From NCBI RefSeq assembly GCF_040802235.1, contig NC_133167.1, positions 17,166,501 through 17,230,500 on the forward strand: DNA of 64,000 nt, written 5' to 3'. This document shows positions 13,601 to 22,449 of this stretch, in pieces (within the stretch, counting starts at the first letter, position 1; each line of letters starts with the position of its first letter). The translations under genes were made by a program, and so were the position numbers. The stretch comes from Manis javanica. Its lineage: Eukaryota; Chordata; Mammalia; Pholidota; Manidae. The notes under the pieces are model-generated. The model made no database searches and had not been told where the DNA came from. It was given only the letters and a program-made list of their open reading frames with translations.

Positions 13601-14074
13601 AGTGAGTCTGTCGGGGAGGCTCTTTTGAGGGAGAGAAAAAGGTCTTTTTTCTGACAGGCTTGAACGCAAGCAGAAAGACTCCAGCTGCTGGTAAGGTTTA
13701 TGCCTGTAGTTAGAACAGCGGTAAAGCAGGGTACTACTGAATGAGTCCGGGAGAGAGTGCAGGTAACAGGAGTTGCTGTGGCCTGCAAAAATGGTTGTAG
13801 TCCTAGAGCTCCATAAAGTGCTGGGGCAAAAGAAATATGCTGGCTGGGAAGAGACACCCAAGAGGCCTGGGCCCAACCCTGCTGACAGTGTCCCCACGTG
13901 CTTCTTCTCCAGCTTCCAGATTGGCTTCACCTGCTGATGGGCCTGAGCCCAGACTCTGCCCTCAAAGCGTTTCTCAGGTGGTTGGGGGGTCACTGTACCT
14001 GAGGAACCACTCTGCTTGAAGTTGTTTCCCTGGCGGAGGCCAATATGATAATGCTCTGTTCCTGCAGAGGCCAT
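1418..14074 (-). CDS. TTLL4: TTLL4, tubulin polyglutamylase (complete coding region, 18 coding exons)
   Basis: TTLL4 adds glutamate side chains to tubulin tails, chiefly starting chains on beta-tubulin, and to some non-tubulin proteins (known of the family). Joining the 18 exons listed separately (12579-14074, 11633-11742, 11431-11494, 10490-10611, 9937-10047, 9501-9577, 8597-8788, 8414-8496, 8055-8183, 6611-6733, 6212-6310, 5748-5882, 5152-5289, 3667-3769, 2818-3028, 2607-2677, 2127-2212, 1418-1676) gives 3,609 nt in one open frame, 1,202 residues, close to the roughly 1,199 of the human protein. Every junction has AG/GT borders and agreeing phase. A long, poorly ordered N-terminus (1-500) and an acidic stretch (about 515-540) precede the ATP-grasp TTL core (about 600-960) and a basic C-terminal tail. 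Catalytic features are visible: KWIVKP (719-724), the SARGIGI loop, [10 protein letters not shown], and D895, E908 and N910 in FGFD...LEVN. No break or frameshift is seen. Confidence 0.96.
2127..2212 (-). CDS. TTLL4: TTLL4 coding exon 17
   Basis: 86 nt, beginning at codon WSLPTSLLT after TTTTAG and ending LESGKLG before GTGAGT. The phase (0 in, 2 out) fits both neighbours. It is too short to show as a long ORF and was found by frame continuity and similarity to TTLL4. Confidence 0.9.
2607..2677 (-). CDS. TTLL4: TTLL4 coding exon 16
   Basis: 71 nt encoding [19 protein letters not shown] and ending SAPM before GTGAGT. The acceptor is CATCCTAG. This conserved block follows the catalytic core in TTLL4. 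Confidence 0.92.
2818..3028 (-). CDS. TTLL4: TTLL4 coding exon 15
   Basis: 211 nt encoding residues 995-1064, from [20 protein letters not shown] to KYHGNKLK. The segment is rich in charge and aromatics ([15 protein letters not shown]). In polyglutamylating TTLLs the region after the core is basic and helps bind microtubules, which is the likely role here. Donor AAAG|GTGATA. Confidence 0.94.
3667..3769 (-). CDS. TTLL4: TTLL4 coding exon 14
   Basis: 103 nt encoding [19 protein letters not shown] and [14 protein letters not shown]. The acceptor is a C/T-rich tract ending CCCTCAG and the donor is CAG|GTAGGA. Links the catalytic core to the C-terminal region. Confidence 0.93.
3830..5151. other. 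TTLL4 intron with two MIR-like repeats
   Basis: No coding or RNA gene is seen. About 4,180-4,260 and 4,385-4,525 resemble the conserved core of MIR SINEs (a TTTCCTCATCTGTAAA stretch in the second). The rest is unique, diverged intronic DNA. Confidence 0.6.
5152..5289 (-). CDS. TTLL4: TTLL4 coding exon 13
   Basis: 138 nt. The protein runs [34 protein letters not shown], then a poly-serine stretch [10 protein letters not shown]. The NISPSL catalytic end is split across the preceding junction. Poly-Ser here is low-complexity linker sequence. Confidence 0.93.
5748..5882 (-). CDS. TTLL4: TTLL4 coding exon 12 (catalytic metal-binding residues)
   Basis: 135 nt encoding [45 protein letters not shown]895, E908 and N910 are the ATP-grasp Mg-ATP ligands expected in all active TTL-family enzymes, so the enzyme should be active. 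Flanks are ACCAG| and |GTAGGT. Confidence 0.95.
6212..6310 (-). CDS. TTLL4: TTLL4 coding exon 11
   Basis: 99 nt encoding [33 protein letters not shown]. Acceptor TTGCAG, donor GTGAGT. Part of the ATP-grasp core. Confidence 0.94.
6611..6733 (-). CDS. TTLL4: TTLL4 coding exon 10
   Basis: 123 nt encoding [40 protein letters not shown]. The [10 protein letters not shown] block is a TTLL signature. Acceptor TTTCCAG, donor TG|GTACTC (GTACTC is a weaker donor). Confidence 0.94.
7040..7865 (+). mobile_element. Ancient ERVL-type LTR remnant in a TTLL4 intron
   Basis: A TTTATAATAAACCAGTAA stretch near 7,530, a GTTTTCCTGAGTTCTGTGAGC stretch, and a TTGGTGGCCAGAAG stretch near 7,838 that resembles a tRNA-Leu primer-binding site resemble old ERVL LTRs. 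The left part holds two diverged copies of an 80-90 bp unit (about 7,047-7,125 and 7,141-7,212). Family placement is from memory. No retroviral gene follows. Confidence 0.45.
8055..8183 (-). CDS. TTLL4: TTLL4 coding exon 9
   Basis: 129 nt encoding [50 protein letters not shown] and the following strand hold nucleotide-binding residues of the TTL core. Acceptor CTGTAG, donor GTATGT. Confidence 0.95.
8414..8496 (-). CDS. TTLL4: TTLL4 coding exon 8
   Basis: 83 nt encoding [33 protein letters not shown] is the glycine-rich ATP-covering loop. Acceptor TTCTAG, donor AG|GTGAGC. Confidence 0.94.
8597..8788 (-). CDS. TTLL4: TTLL4 coding exon 7
   Basis: 192 nt, phase 0 at both ends, residues 661-724: [20 protein letters not shown], then [18 protein letters not shown], ending RQKWIVKP. 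The lysine of WIVKP is the ATP-phosphate-binding lysine of the fold. Confidence 0.95.
9501..9577 (-). CDS. TTLL4: TTLL4 coding exon 6
   Basis: 77 nt encoding [25 protein letters not shown]. Acceptor CTGTAG, donor AAG|GTAGAG. The WLGCWG block opens the TTL domain. Confidence 0.93.
9937..10047 (-). CDS. TTLL4: TTLL4 coding exon 5
   Basis: 111 nt encoding [36 protein letters not shown]. Acceptor TTCCCCAG, donor A|GTGAGT. Confidence 0.94.
10490..10611 (-). CDS. TTLL4: TTLL4 coding exon 4
   Basis: 122 nt encoding [40 protein letters not shown]. The acceptor is a T-rich tract ending TTTTAG and the donor is G|GTAAAC. Start of the conserved TTL region. Confidence 0.94.
11431..11494 (-). CDS. TTLL4: TTLL4 coding exon 3
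   Basis: 64 nt encoding [20 protein letters not shown]. Acceptor CTCCCCAG, donor CG|GTGAGT. Short exon found by frame continuity with exons 2 and 4. Confidence 0.91.
11633..11742 (-). CDS. TTLL4: TTLL4 coding exon 2
   Basis: 110 nt encoding [36 protein letters not shown]. The acidic segment is typical of the region before the TTL core in TTLL4. Acceptor TTATAG, donor G|GTGAGT. Confidence 0.92.
12229..12447 (+). mobile_element. Non-autonomous hAT-type DNA transposon remnant
   Basis: The left end CAGGGGTCAGCAAACTC mirrors the right end, where GTTTGCTGACTTCTGCCC reads back as a similar terminal inverted repeat. The length of about 220 bp and inner text (AATAAAACTTTACAAAAGCAGG) resemble an old, widespread mammalian hAT MITE. 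It lies in the intron just left of the large TTLL4 exon. Confidence 0.7.
12579..14074 (-). CDS. TTLL4: TTLL4 coding exon 1 (large, contains start codon)
   Basis: Codes residues 1-498 plus two bases of 499, starting [20 protein letters not shown] and ending ...LDSPARDTG at a GTAAGT donor. This Ser/Pro-rich, probably disordered N-terminal half matches mammalian TTLL4 and has no catalytic motif. The start is chosen because it agrees with the family N-terminus and lies just inside the exon, 98 bases from its acceptor. Confidence 0.95.
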
Positions 14075-14172
14075 GAGGGGCCCACATCACAGCCACATGG
14101 CCTGATGGCCCAGCTTAGATAAGGTGCCATGCACCTCCAGTAGTAGCAGCTGCATCCTTGAAGTCTGTCAGC
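14075..14172 (-). other. TTLL4: TTLL4 5'UTR part of the first coding exon, with a uORF
   Basis: The exon acceptor (CTCTCCCCTTCAG) ends just right of 14,172, leaving 98 bases of 5'UTR. A 22-codon upstream ORF runs from ATG at 14,155 to TGA at 14,087, ending 12 bases before the main ATG. The main ATG context (C at -3, G at +4) is only moderate, so the uORF could damp translation. Confidence 0.75.
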
Positions 14173-14859
14173 CTGAAGGGGAGAGAAATACATGGGGAAA
14201 TTACAGTCCCAAGAGGACAGACATAATGTGACAGTGGCCCTCAGGTAAGCAAGAGTCTCACTTCAGGTTTCTTGGGCAACCATTCTTGGTTGTTACTTGG
14301 GGTCTTGGGAGAAGAATACTAGATTCCTAGGGAGTTTTCAGTGGTCTTCCTGCTGTCGTCATGCGACTGAAGCTGGTTTTGCCCTCTTTTCCTGCAAAGA
14401 CTGACTTACTCTTTTCCAATGAGAGTACAAAAAACCACAACTTATCACTGTGAATATCCAGAATGATAAGGGGCTAAGAACAGTGTAAGGGCTCAAGTCA
14501 GATTTTGATACCAGTAACCTCAAATTAAGGTGACAGAAAATGAACCTCCCCCAAGTCCAAACTATGGGAATACTGTGCAGGGGACAATTACACTGTGCAT
14601 TTATGGTAGAGAAGCACACACAAGGGAAGAATCAAATCCTGCCAAGGACTTTACAAGACCATTTAAGTGTGTATGTGTCTGAACTGTGTGTGTATGTGTG
14701 GTATACACTCAACAGTCCCAGTCCCAACTCACATAGTCCTCTTTCAGGAATTTACATCTTGCATCACTGATGCAACACAATGGACATACAACATGATGGA
14801 AGAGAAGGGCTAAGGAGATAAAATCCCAGGCTGGTACTCCCTGAAAATCACTCCCCTTG

Positions 14860-15215
14860 TGGCTCCTTGTGCACATCTTGCTCTCTCAAGGCCTTCATGC
14901 CTTCACATGTGATAATGCCTGCAGCCCTTTCCTTCTCTTTCACCAGACTTAAAAAGAATTAGCTCAAATATCACCTTCTAAAAGATTTCATAAAAAAAAA
15001 AAAAATCACCTTCTCCAAGCAGCCCTCTCAGACTCATTTGAAAAGGATGCCTCATCTCTGTGCCACCATCACTGTTTCTATTACACTGAGTTATAATAAT
15101 GAACTACTGGTCCGATCAGGAGAAGGATCTTTTTTTTCTACTGGTGTCCCCGGTACAGTGTCTGGAACACAGTAAGTGCTCCATATTCTGTTGAATAAAT
15201 AAACTGAACAAGTTC
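14860..15215 (+). repeat. L2-like LINE 3' end
   Basis: The sequence drifts through a protein-like 3' region to GTGTCTGGAACACAGTAAGTGCTC...GTTGAATAAATAAA, the usual end of mammalian L2. It lies in the non-coding 5' part of TTLL4. Confidence 0.65.
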
Positions 15216-15244
15216 AGTAATTGAAGGAGAAACACACTAGCACT

Positions 15245-15385
15245 GACAAATGCTACTTTAGGCACCCAACAAATGCCAGGTACTGTGCTTGGCATTTTGC
15301 CTATTTTATCCTAGTTAATCCTCACAGAAACCTTAAATTCGATTTACAGATGATGAATCCAAGACTTAGAAAAGCTAAGTAACTC
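15245..15385 (+). repeat. MIR-like SINE
   Basis: CCAGGTACTGTGCTTGGCA followed by CCTAGTTAATCCTCACAGAA and a run like GATTTACAGATGATGAATCC match the MIR core and tail. Confidence 0.65.
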
Positions 15386-17037
15386 TTCAACAATTAGAGT
15401 TTGACTCCATACTCCCTCTTAAATGGGAATGAAACATACATTTAGTTCGTGTCTTCTCAATTATCTGTAAGCTGCAGGTACAAGACAAGAGCCAGACTGG
15501 AGACACTTTTTCACTGTTTATCCTGAGCCCCCTTGGTGGATGAAGCATCCAAGAGCACACCACTGTTTTCTCATCAGCACTACGGCCAATCCCATTTTCC
15601 CTTGCAGCCACTGTATATCTCAGGACTGGGTGAAGAGAACCCTTCCTTCTGCACACACTGTTCAATGTCTGCCTCTCTGCATTATACCATTATGAATCCT
15701 CAGTGCCAGAAATACTGAACACCAAGTAGTCTGGCATCTATTTGGCTTGACTTCCAATCGGGTGGCCTGCTCCCTGGAAAAGTGTGAATTGAGCCAGCTG
15801 GGCAAGCACCAGAGTGAAGTGGATTCTCTTCTCTAATAGGATTCCAGATCTCATTTGTTTATGCAATGGCTATTTCCCACTCCTTGTTTCCTCTCATAGC
15901 CCCCATGATGTGTAGGATAGCAACTTGGAAATGGGCCACCTGGCTTCCTAGAGAAGCACATCTGGATGCAGGGGCCAAGAAGGTGAGAGGACGTTTCTGT
16001 AACTCTTTCTGTGAAATAGCTCCACAGCTAGTAAGAGACATCTAGGTTGTTTAAGATGGCTGTGTCAGAAACTGCCAAGCAAAGACAAACCTGTTATATC
16101 ATTCTACAGAGAGTAGCTTCAAGAACATGAAGTAAACAGCATAACTCATAAAAGTATCCCATACAAATGTTTCAATCTAGTTTCACTGTTCTTGGTTCAG
16201 AAGTAGTATCTGGTTTAGACAAAGAAATGATAGCTGCCAAAAGCAACTTTCTTCTTTCTTTTTACAGAGATTCCTAAAGAAATCAAAACTCTATGCGATG
16301 GGGAAGCAGAGGCCTAGGTAGAACATTCAGGCAACCTGGGTCCTAGGCCCCCTGACTGCTGCCACAGGTCACCTTTTCCTGTACACTGCCCTCAATTGCA
16401 CTGCTGCTCAAATGCCAGGGAATGACCCCATCACCCACAGGAAGAATGTGGAGTAATACTTTAAAAAGCTTTAGAAGGTCCAAACTATAGGAAGTAGAGG
16501 AAGTGAGGAAATAGTTTTAAATCTAGCAACTGAGAATAGTGTTTCTGCCATAAAGTCAAAGTCCAATGGGCCAAATAATTGCTGGCATCCAGACCCCAGA
16601 GACAGCAAATATTCAAAATGTAGATTTTCCATGAGATCATAAAACCTGTCCCCTGTAGTGTATTCTGGGCTCCTGACACAATGTTTGGGAGCCCCTTCTC
16701 CCAATATCCTCAAATCTCTAAGTGTTCTGTGATGATACCTCTTGCTGTGTCTGTGTGCCTTTAGAATCCAAGAGACAGGCTGTCCATCTCCAAGAAACAC
16801 TTTAGGATGAGGCACCAAAGGAAAGACATCAAGGAGAAAAGTTATTTGTATATGTAGAAGGTCTCACACAGGCCACTAATGGAAGCCTTGCTTCAAAAAC
16901 ACCCAACTTAAGTAAATCTAAGACTGGTCATATAAATTAAAAGGATTCACAAGTTCCATTACTTTCATTCAATTTATATACATTTTTTAGCCACATATAT
17001 ACATTACTGAAAGCTAAACAAAGGCATCCATACTTAC

Positions 17038-17132
17038 TCTCTCTGACCAAGTCCAAAGGATCCACCATCAGCTGACCCTCCAGTGAACAGCTTGTGAAGA
17101 ACTTACTCTAGCAGCCAATAAACTGACCTCAT
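17038..17132 (-). other. TTLL4: Candidate non-coding second exon of TTLL4
   Basis: On the minus strand TTTTCCAG precedes 17,132 and a strong donor GA|GTAAGTATGG follows 17,038, framing 95 bases. A second possible donor (GTAAGT) lies inside at 17,101-17,106. Position between the CpG-island promoter and the ATG exon makes a 5'UTR exon likely, but no coding signal can confirm it. Confidence 0.45.
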
Positions 17133-18394
17133 CTGGAAAATAAAGTTTTGAATGATCTTATTTTACAGAGCTACTAATCTTACTTTTTTCTCGCTCCTAC
17201 ACATTATCCTTGGGGAAGGCTTAAGGGGCAAATGGGATATAAACATAAGTTATAGCCTGCATTCAAGTTTAAAAACAAACAAGCCTGTTTCTGGCTAAGC
17301 TCCTCAATCAAAGTCCAAACTGGAAATGCCCGCTGAAAAGAGAGGTTAGTTTATGGGCAGAGCAGCTAAGGAGAGAGTTCTTGGGAACAAAAGACCCCCT
17401 GAAACAGCTCTCAGGACATATGAATATGTTTGAATATGTTTATACAGAAACAAAGGTCTGGAAGAACATACACTATATTATAGCAGTTATCTTGGGGGAT
17501 TGAGGTGGGATGAAAGATTAGACAGAGGGAAGTAGGACACTTTTCAGTTTACTTCATAGGCTTCTGTACTGTTTAATCTTTCAAAAACAAACCAACAACC
17601 ACATATTACTTGTGTGAAGTCTTCCAGAGTGTCTAGGGCAGTACTACTGCTCATAGCCATGCAGCATCAGCAGCTACCACCCCTTGATGGCTTGTGTCAA
17701 GTGGAGCTCTGAAGAACAGTGAATCCATTCAATACTGAAACCACACAGCTGGAACATTTGGAAAAAAGATGAGAGAGGAAGTACCATAACCTCCACTGGG
17801 AAGTGGTGAGATCAAATTAGAAAATTCACACAAAGCACAGCATGTGGCCCACACTGTATATACATTCAGGGCATGATAGTTATCATGCTCATTATTATTG
17901 ACACCAAACGCTCTAACCTTTTCCCTTTGGCCTTTTTCTCAAGCTGCAATGAGGGGAAGTGTTGGGGGATGGGTAACACATGGAGCAGGCAACAATTATT
18001 CTACCACAAAATTTTAGCTCTTTTATAAAAAGAGGCTTCTGTGAAATTTATTACCAATAACTAGGTTCTTCAGTTGCAGGTGTGTGGTGACACTAAAAAG
18101 CAACTGAAGAGTGCTTTGGGAAATACCAGGAGAAAACCCTTGCTTCTAGGTCTTCTTTATAGTTTTTACTAGATCACTGGGATTTTTAAAAACACTGGGT
18201 GAAGAGTTAAAAAGTGAATGTTAATCACCTAGTACCCAGACCCAGATTTCTACATACCATTTGTCAATCAAAGGAACCAAGAAACTAGAGCTCTTTGAAA
18301 AACAATTGGCACAGGAAAAGCATCAATCGGGCCTGGAATATTTTTTGCTGCAAAAAACAAGGAAATGATCAAAACTTGATAAGGACATGTCATT

Positions 18395-21112
18395 AGATGA
18401 CATGAACAGCTAACACCACACTTAGTAGTGAAATACTACACACTTTCCCTCTAAGATTAGGACCTTGCCTTAAGGATATCTACTTTCCTCTATTCAACAC
18501 TGTACTGGTAATTCTAACCAGTGCAACAAGATAAGAAAAAGAAATTAAAGGTATGTAGATTGCAAAGGAAAAAGTAAAATTATATTTATTTGCAGGAGAC
18601 ATGATCTTGAACATAGAAAATCCTAAGAAATCTACAAAAAAAAACCTACTAGAATAAGCAGGTTTCATAAGACTGTAGGATATAAGATCAATATAAAAAA
18701 TTGATTTTATTTCTACAAAGTCACAACAAGGAAGTAAAAATGAAAGAAAATAATTCCATTCACAATAGCATCAAAAAGAATAAAATACTTAGGAATAAAT
18801 TTAACAAAAGAAGTACACTGAAAATTCTGGGAACGCTGCTGAGAGAAATTAAAGACCTAAATATTTGGAGAGAGGTAACATGTTCATGAATTGGAAGACT
18901 CAATATTGTTAAGATGGCAGTTCTTCCCAAACTGATCTGTAGAATAAATGTGATTCCTATCAAAATCTCAGCAGGCTTTTCTGGAGAAATTGACAAGCTG
19001 ATCCTAAAACTTATATGGCAAAGATCTAGAATGGCCAAACAATTTAGAAAAAAATGACCAAAGTTGGAGAATTAATTACCTGACTTCAAAGCTTAGTTTA
19101 AAGCTACAGTAATCAAGATAATGTGGTATTGGCTAAGAATAAGCATATAGGTCAATGGAACCCAAAAGAGACTAGAAATAAACCCTTATATTTATGGTCA
19201 ATTAACTTTTGACAAAGTTGCCCAGGCAATTTAATAAGGAAAAGAATAGTCTTTAATAAATAATGTTGGAATGACTGGAAATTCATGTACACAAAAATGA
19301 ACTTAGATTCTTACCTTACACCATAAACTAATTCAGAATGGATCAGAAAGCTCAACCTAAGAACTAAAACTATGAAACGTCTGGCAGAAACTATAGGAAA
19401 ATATTTAATATTTATCTGACCCTGGACTAGGCAAAGATTTATTAGCTACTGATACCAAAAGTACGACTGATAAGAAAAAAAACTTGTAACAGCCCAGTTA
19501 TTAGCTGGACTATATATATCACAATTAAGAACTTAGAAAAACATTCTTGAAATGATAAAAAGAAAAATCCACAAACTGGGAGAAAATACTTATAGTTAAA
19601 AAGGACTTGTATCCAGAATATACAAAGACCTCCTCTCACAGCTCAATTAAGATGAAAACCAACCCATTAAAAAAATTTCTTAAATAGGCAATTTTTAAAA
19701 TAGGCAAAACATATTTATAAATATTTCACTAATGACATATAAATGACTGATAAACACATGAAAAGATGATCAATATCATTAGTCATGAGGGAAGTGAAAT
19801 TTAAAACCACAATGAGATGCTACTAACAAACCCATCAGAAAGGCTATAATCAAATAGACTGATGATACTAGCTGTTGGCCTGAATATGGAGAAACTGGAG
19901 CTTTCTGGTGGGAATGTAAAATGGTATTGCCACTTTGAAAAATAGTTTAACAGCTTCTTAAAATGCTTAATATATAATGACCCAGCAATTCCACTTCTAA
20001 GTATCTATCCAAGAGAAATAAAAGCCTATGTCCCCACAAAGACTTACATGTGAATATTCATAGCAGTATTTTTCATAATAGGCAAAAACTAGAAACAATC
20101 CAAATGTCTAACTAGTAAAGGAATACATAAAATACATGTCCACAAAGTGGAATGCTACTTAGTAATAAAAAGCAGTGAACTCTACTTACAATGGCCAAGA
20201 TATGGAAGCAACCTGTGTCCATCAACAGATAAATGGACAAAGAAGATGTGGTACATAAACACAATGGAATATTATTCAGTCATAAAAAGAAAATAAATCC
20301 TGCCATTTGCAGCACTATGGGTATTATGCTCAGTGAAATAAGCCAGGCAGACAGGGACAAATACCAAATGATTTTACTCATTTGTGAAGTATAAAAACAA
20401 AGCAAAACAGAAGGAACAGAATAGCAGCAGACTCATAGACACCCAGAAGGGACTAGTGGTTACCAAAGGGGAGGGCTACAGAGGGTGGGTGGAGAGGGAG
20501 AAGGGGATTAAGGGGCACTATAATTCACAATCACAATATAGGTAGTACAGGATGGTAGTACAGCAGGGAGAACACAATTAATAACTCTTTAACATCTTAC
20601 TATATTGATAGACAGTGACTGCAGTGGAGGAGGTAAGGACTTGATAAATGGGTGAAAGCTGAACCACTGTGTTATGTATTTGAAACTACCATAAGATTGT
20701 ATACCAATCTTTAATAAACCAATCTTTATACTTCAATAAAAATATATCACTCTTTATACTTCAAAAAAAGAAAAGAAAAAAAAAGCGGTGACCTACTGAT
20801 ATGTGCAACCACCTGGATTAACCTCAAAAACATTATGCTGAGGAAAAGAAGCCAGACACAAAAGGTGATATAGTGTATGATTCTGTTTTTACAAAGTTTC
20901 TAGAAAAGACAAAATCATAGAAATAGAAAGTAGAGCAGTGTTTCCTGGGGCTGATGGTAGGAACAATGAATAACACAACTGAATTGAGGAATCATTTTGG
21001 CCGCACAAATGTACAAATTTACTAATAGCCATCAAATTCTACTTTTACACTGGATAAATCAATTGTATGGTATGGCATTATACCTCAATAAAACTTTTAG
21101 AAGTGGACAGGG
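18395..21112 (+). mobile_element. Old LINE-1 fragment, split by a younger LINE-1
   Basis: Degraded ORF2 sequence from the reverse-transcriptase region (a recognisable stretch before TTTGCAGGAGACATGATC near 18,590) runs to 20,166 and resumes at about 20,795 to a 3' end at CAATAAAACTTTT near 21,090. All frames are broken. It lies in TTLL4 intron 1, antisense to the gene. Confidence 0.8.
20182..20779 (+). mobile_element. Younger 5'-truncated LINE-1 3' end nested in an older L1
   Basis: A second copy of the L1 3' region (CCAAGATATGGAAGCAACCT..., the GGAATATTATTCAG block, then 3'UTR and an A-rich end) starts where the host L1 is interrupted. It is flanked by a 15-bp direct repeat with two mismatches (20,167-20,181 and 20,780-20,794), a target-site duplication. 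Confidence 0.75.
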
Positions 21113-21639
21113 AAAAAAAGGAAAGAGGAGCCAGCTTAAAGAGGCTCCCCCTCACCAAATCTGGGACTACTTCAGCAGCAAAATTAATAATATCAGATTA
21201 AATAAAACAAGAATTCATAAATCCGTATTGATATAAATAAAAGAATGAATGAATAAATGGGGGAAAGGGAACAACTCTTTTACAAAATTGTAACTAATAA
21301 AAATAGAAAATCACCATTGGCAACAAACGCCATAATAACTGCTTCAGGCAAAACTCATCCATGGATCCTGCAATTGTTAGGTGAAAGATTATAGGGAAAT
21401 AAGCTAGTTATATTGTCTCCAAATATCTTTCAACAAGATATTTATTAATTACCAAGGAAAAAACCATAACTTTACAGTGAAGAAACCTAAGACATATTAT
21501 GAGGCACTGAAGGACACACAATCAATTCTGTGATTTTCTGCCCAAAAAGCATGAGGAAATATCAGACAAGGCCCAACTGACCACCATTCTACAGAATAAC
21601 TGGTCTGTACTCTTCAAATGTGTCAAGCTCATTAAAGAC

Positions 21640-22065
21640 AAAATTTAAGGAACTCTTCAGATTAAAGTAGCCTAAAATGATGTGACAATTGAATGCAATG
21701 TGTGATCCTGAAGCAGATGAAGTGTTTGAATAAGGTAGATCAGATAACAGCGTTATAGTACGTAGCCTTATATCTTGTTAATTTCCTGATTTTGATCACT
21801 ACACTGTAGCAGTGTAAGAGAATATCCTTGCTTTAAGACACATTTGGGAAGTTTTTAGGAAATATTCAGGGGTAAAAGAGCATCATGTCTGCAACTTGCT
21901 GTCAAACATTTCAAAAAACAATTTGCCAATGAATGAATAATAAAGGAAGTACAGTAAAATGTTAACACTTGCTAAATCTGGGTAAAGAATAAACAGGAAT
22001 TCTTTGTCCTACTTTTGCATCTTTTTTGCAAATCTGAAATCATTTCAAAATTAAAAAATATATTT
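21640..22065 (+). repeat. Old L1-type 3' end (L1M-like)
   Basis: Text such as TAATTTCCTGATTTTGATCA, GCATCATGTCTGCAACTTG and AAATCATTTCAAAATTAAAA recurs in diverged form at 44,390-44,785 in this window. It resembles the 3' end of old mammalian L1 families. Subfamily not assigned. Confidence 0.55.
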
Positions 22066-22342
22066 TTAAGTAATAACTACATAAAGGGAAGCTTGGTTTT
22101 CCTCAGAGTAGGAAGTGGGTAGGCAATCAACTTCACTTTTTCTTGGAAATTAGACCAGCAGGAATAGATTTTACCAGTGAATGATTCAAGCCAATGGAGT
22201 AAGACTCACTTCTTGCTCCATTACCTGATGCAGGTGTGACTGGAGGAGCCACCTGGCATGCCTAAGATGAAAGAACTGAGGTCACATGGCTTATGACAGG
22301 CCTCCCCAGAACAAAGTCTTTTCTTTTTTTTTTTTTTTTTAT

Positions 22343-22445
22343 AATGCTCAGTATTAGTTTTTATTGAGTTCATACTATGTGCAGGACCTCTGCTATGTAC
22401 TTGAGATGCATGATCTCATTTAAACCTCAACACGTTACTATGAAC
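22343..22445 (+). repeat. MIR-like SINE fragment
   Basis: TTTTTATTGAGTTCATACTATGTGCAGGAC...TCTCATTTAAACCTCAAC matches the MIR core. It is cut at its right end by the poly(T) of the ERV-derived insertion. Confidence 0.75.
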
Positions 22446-22449
22446 ACTA

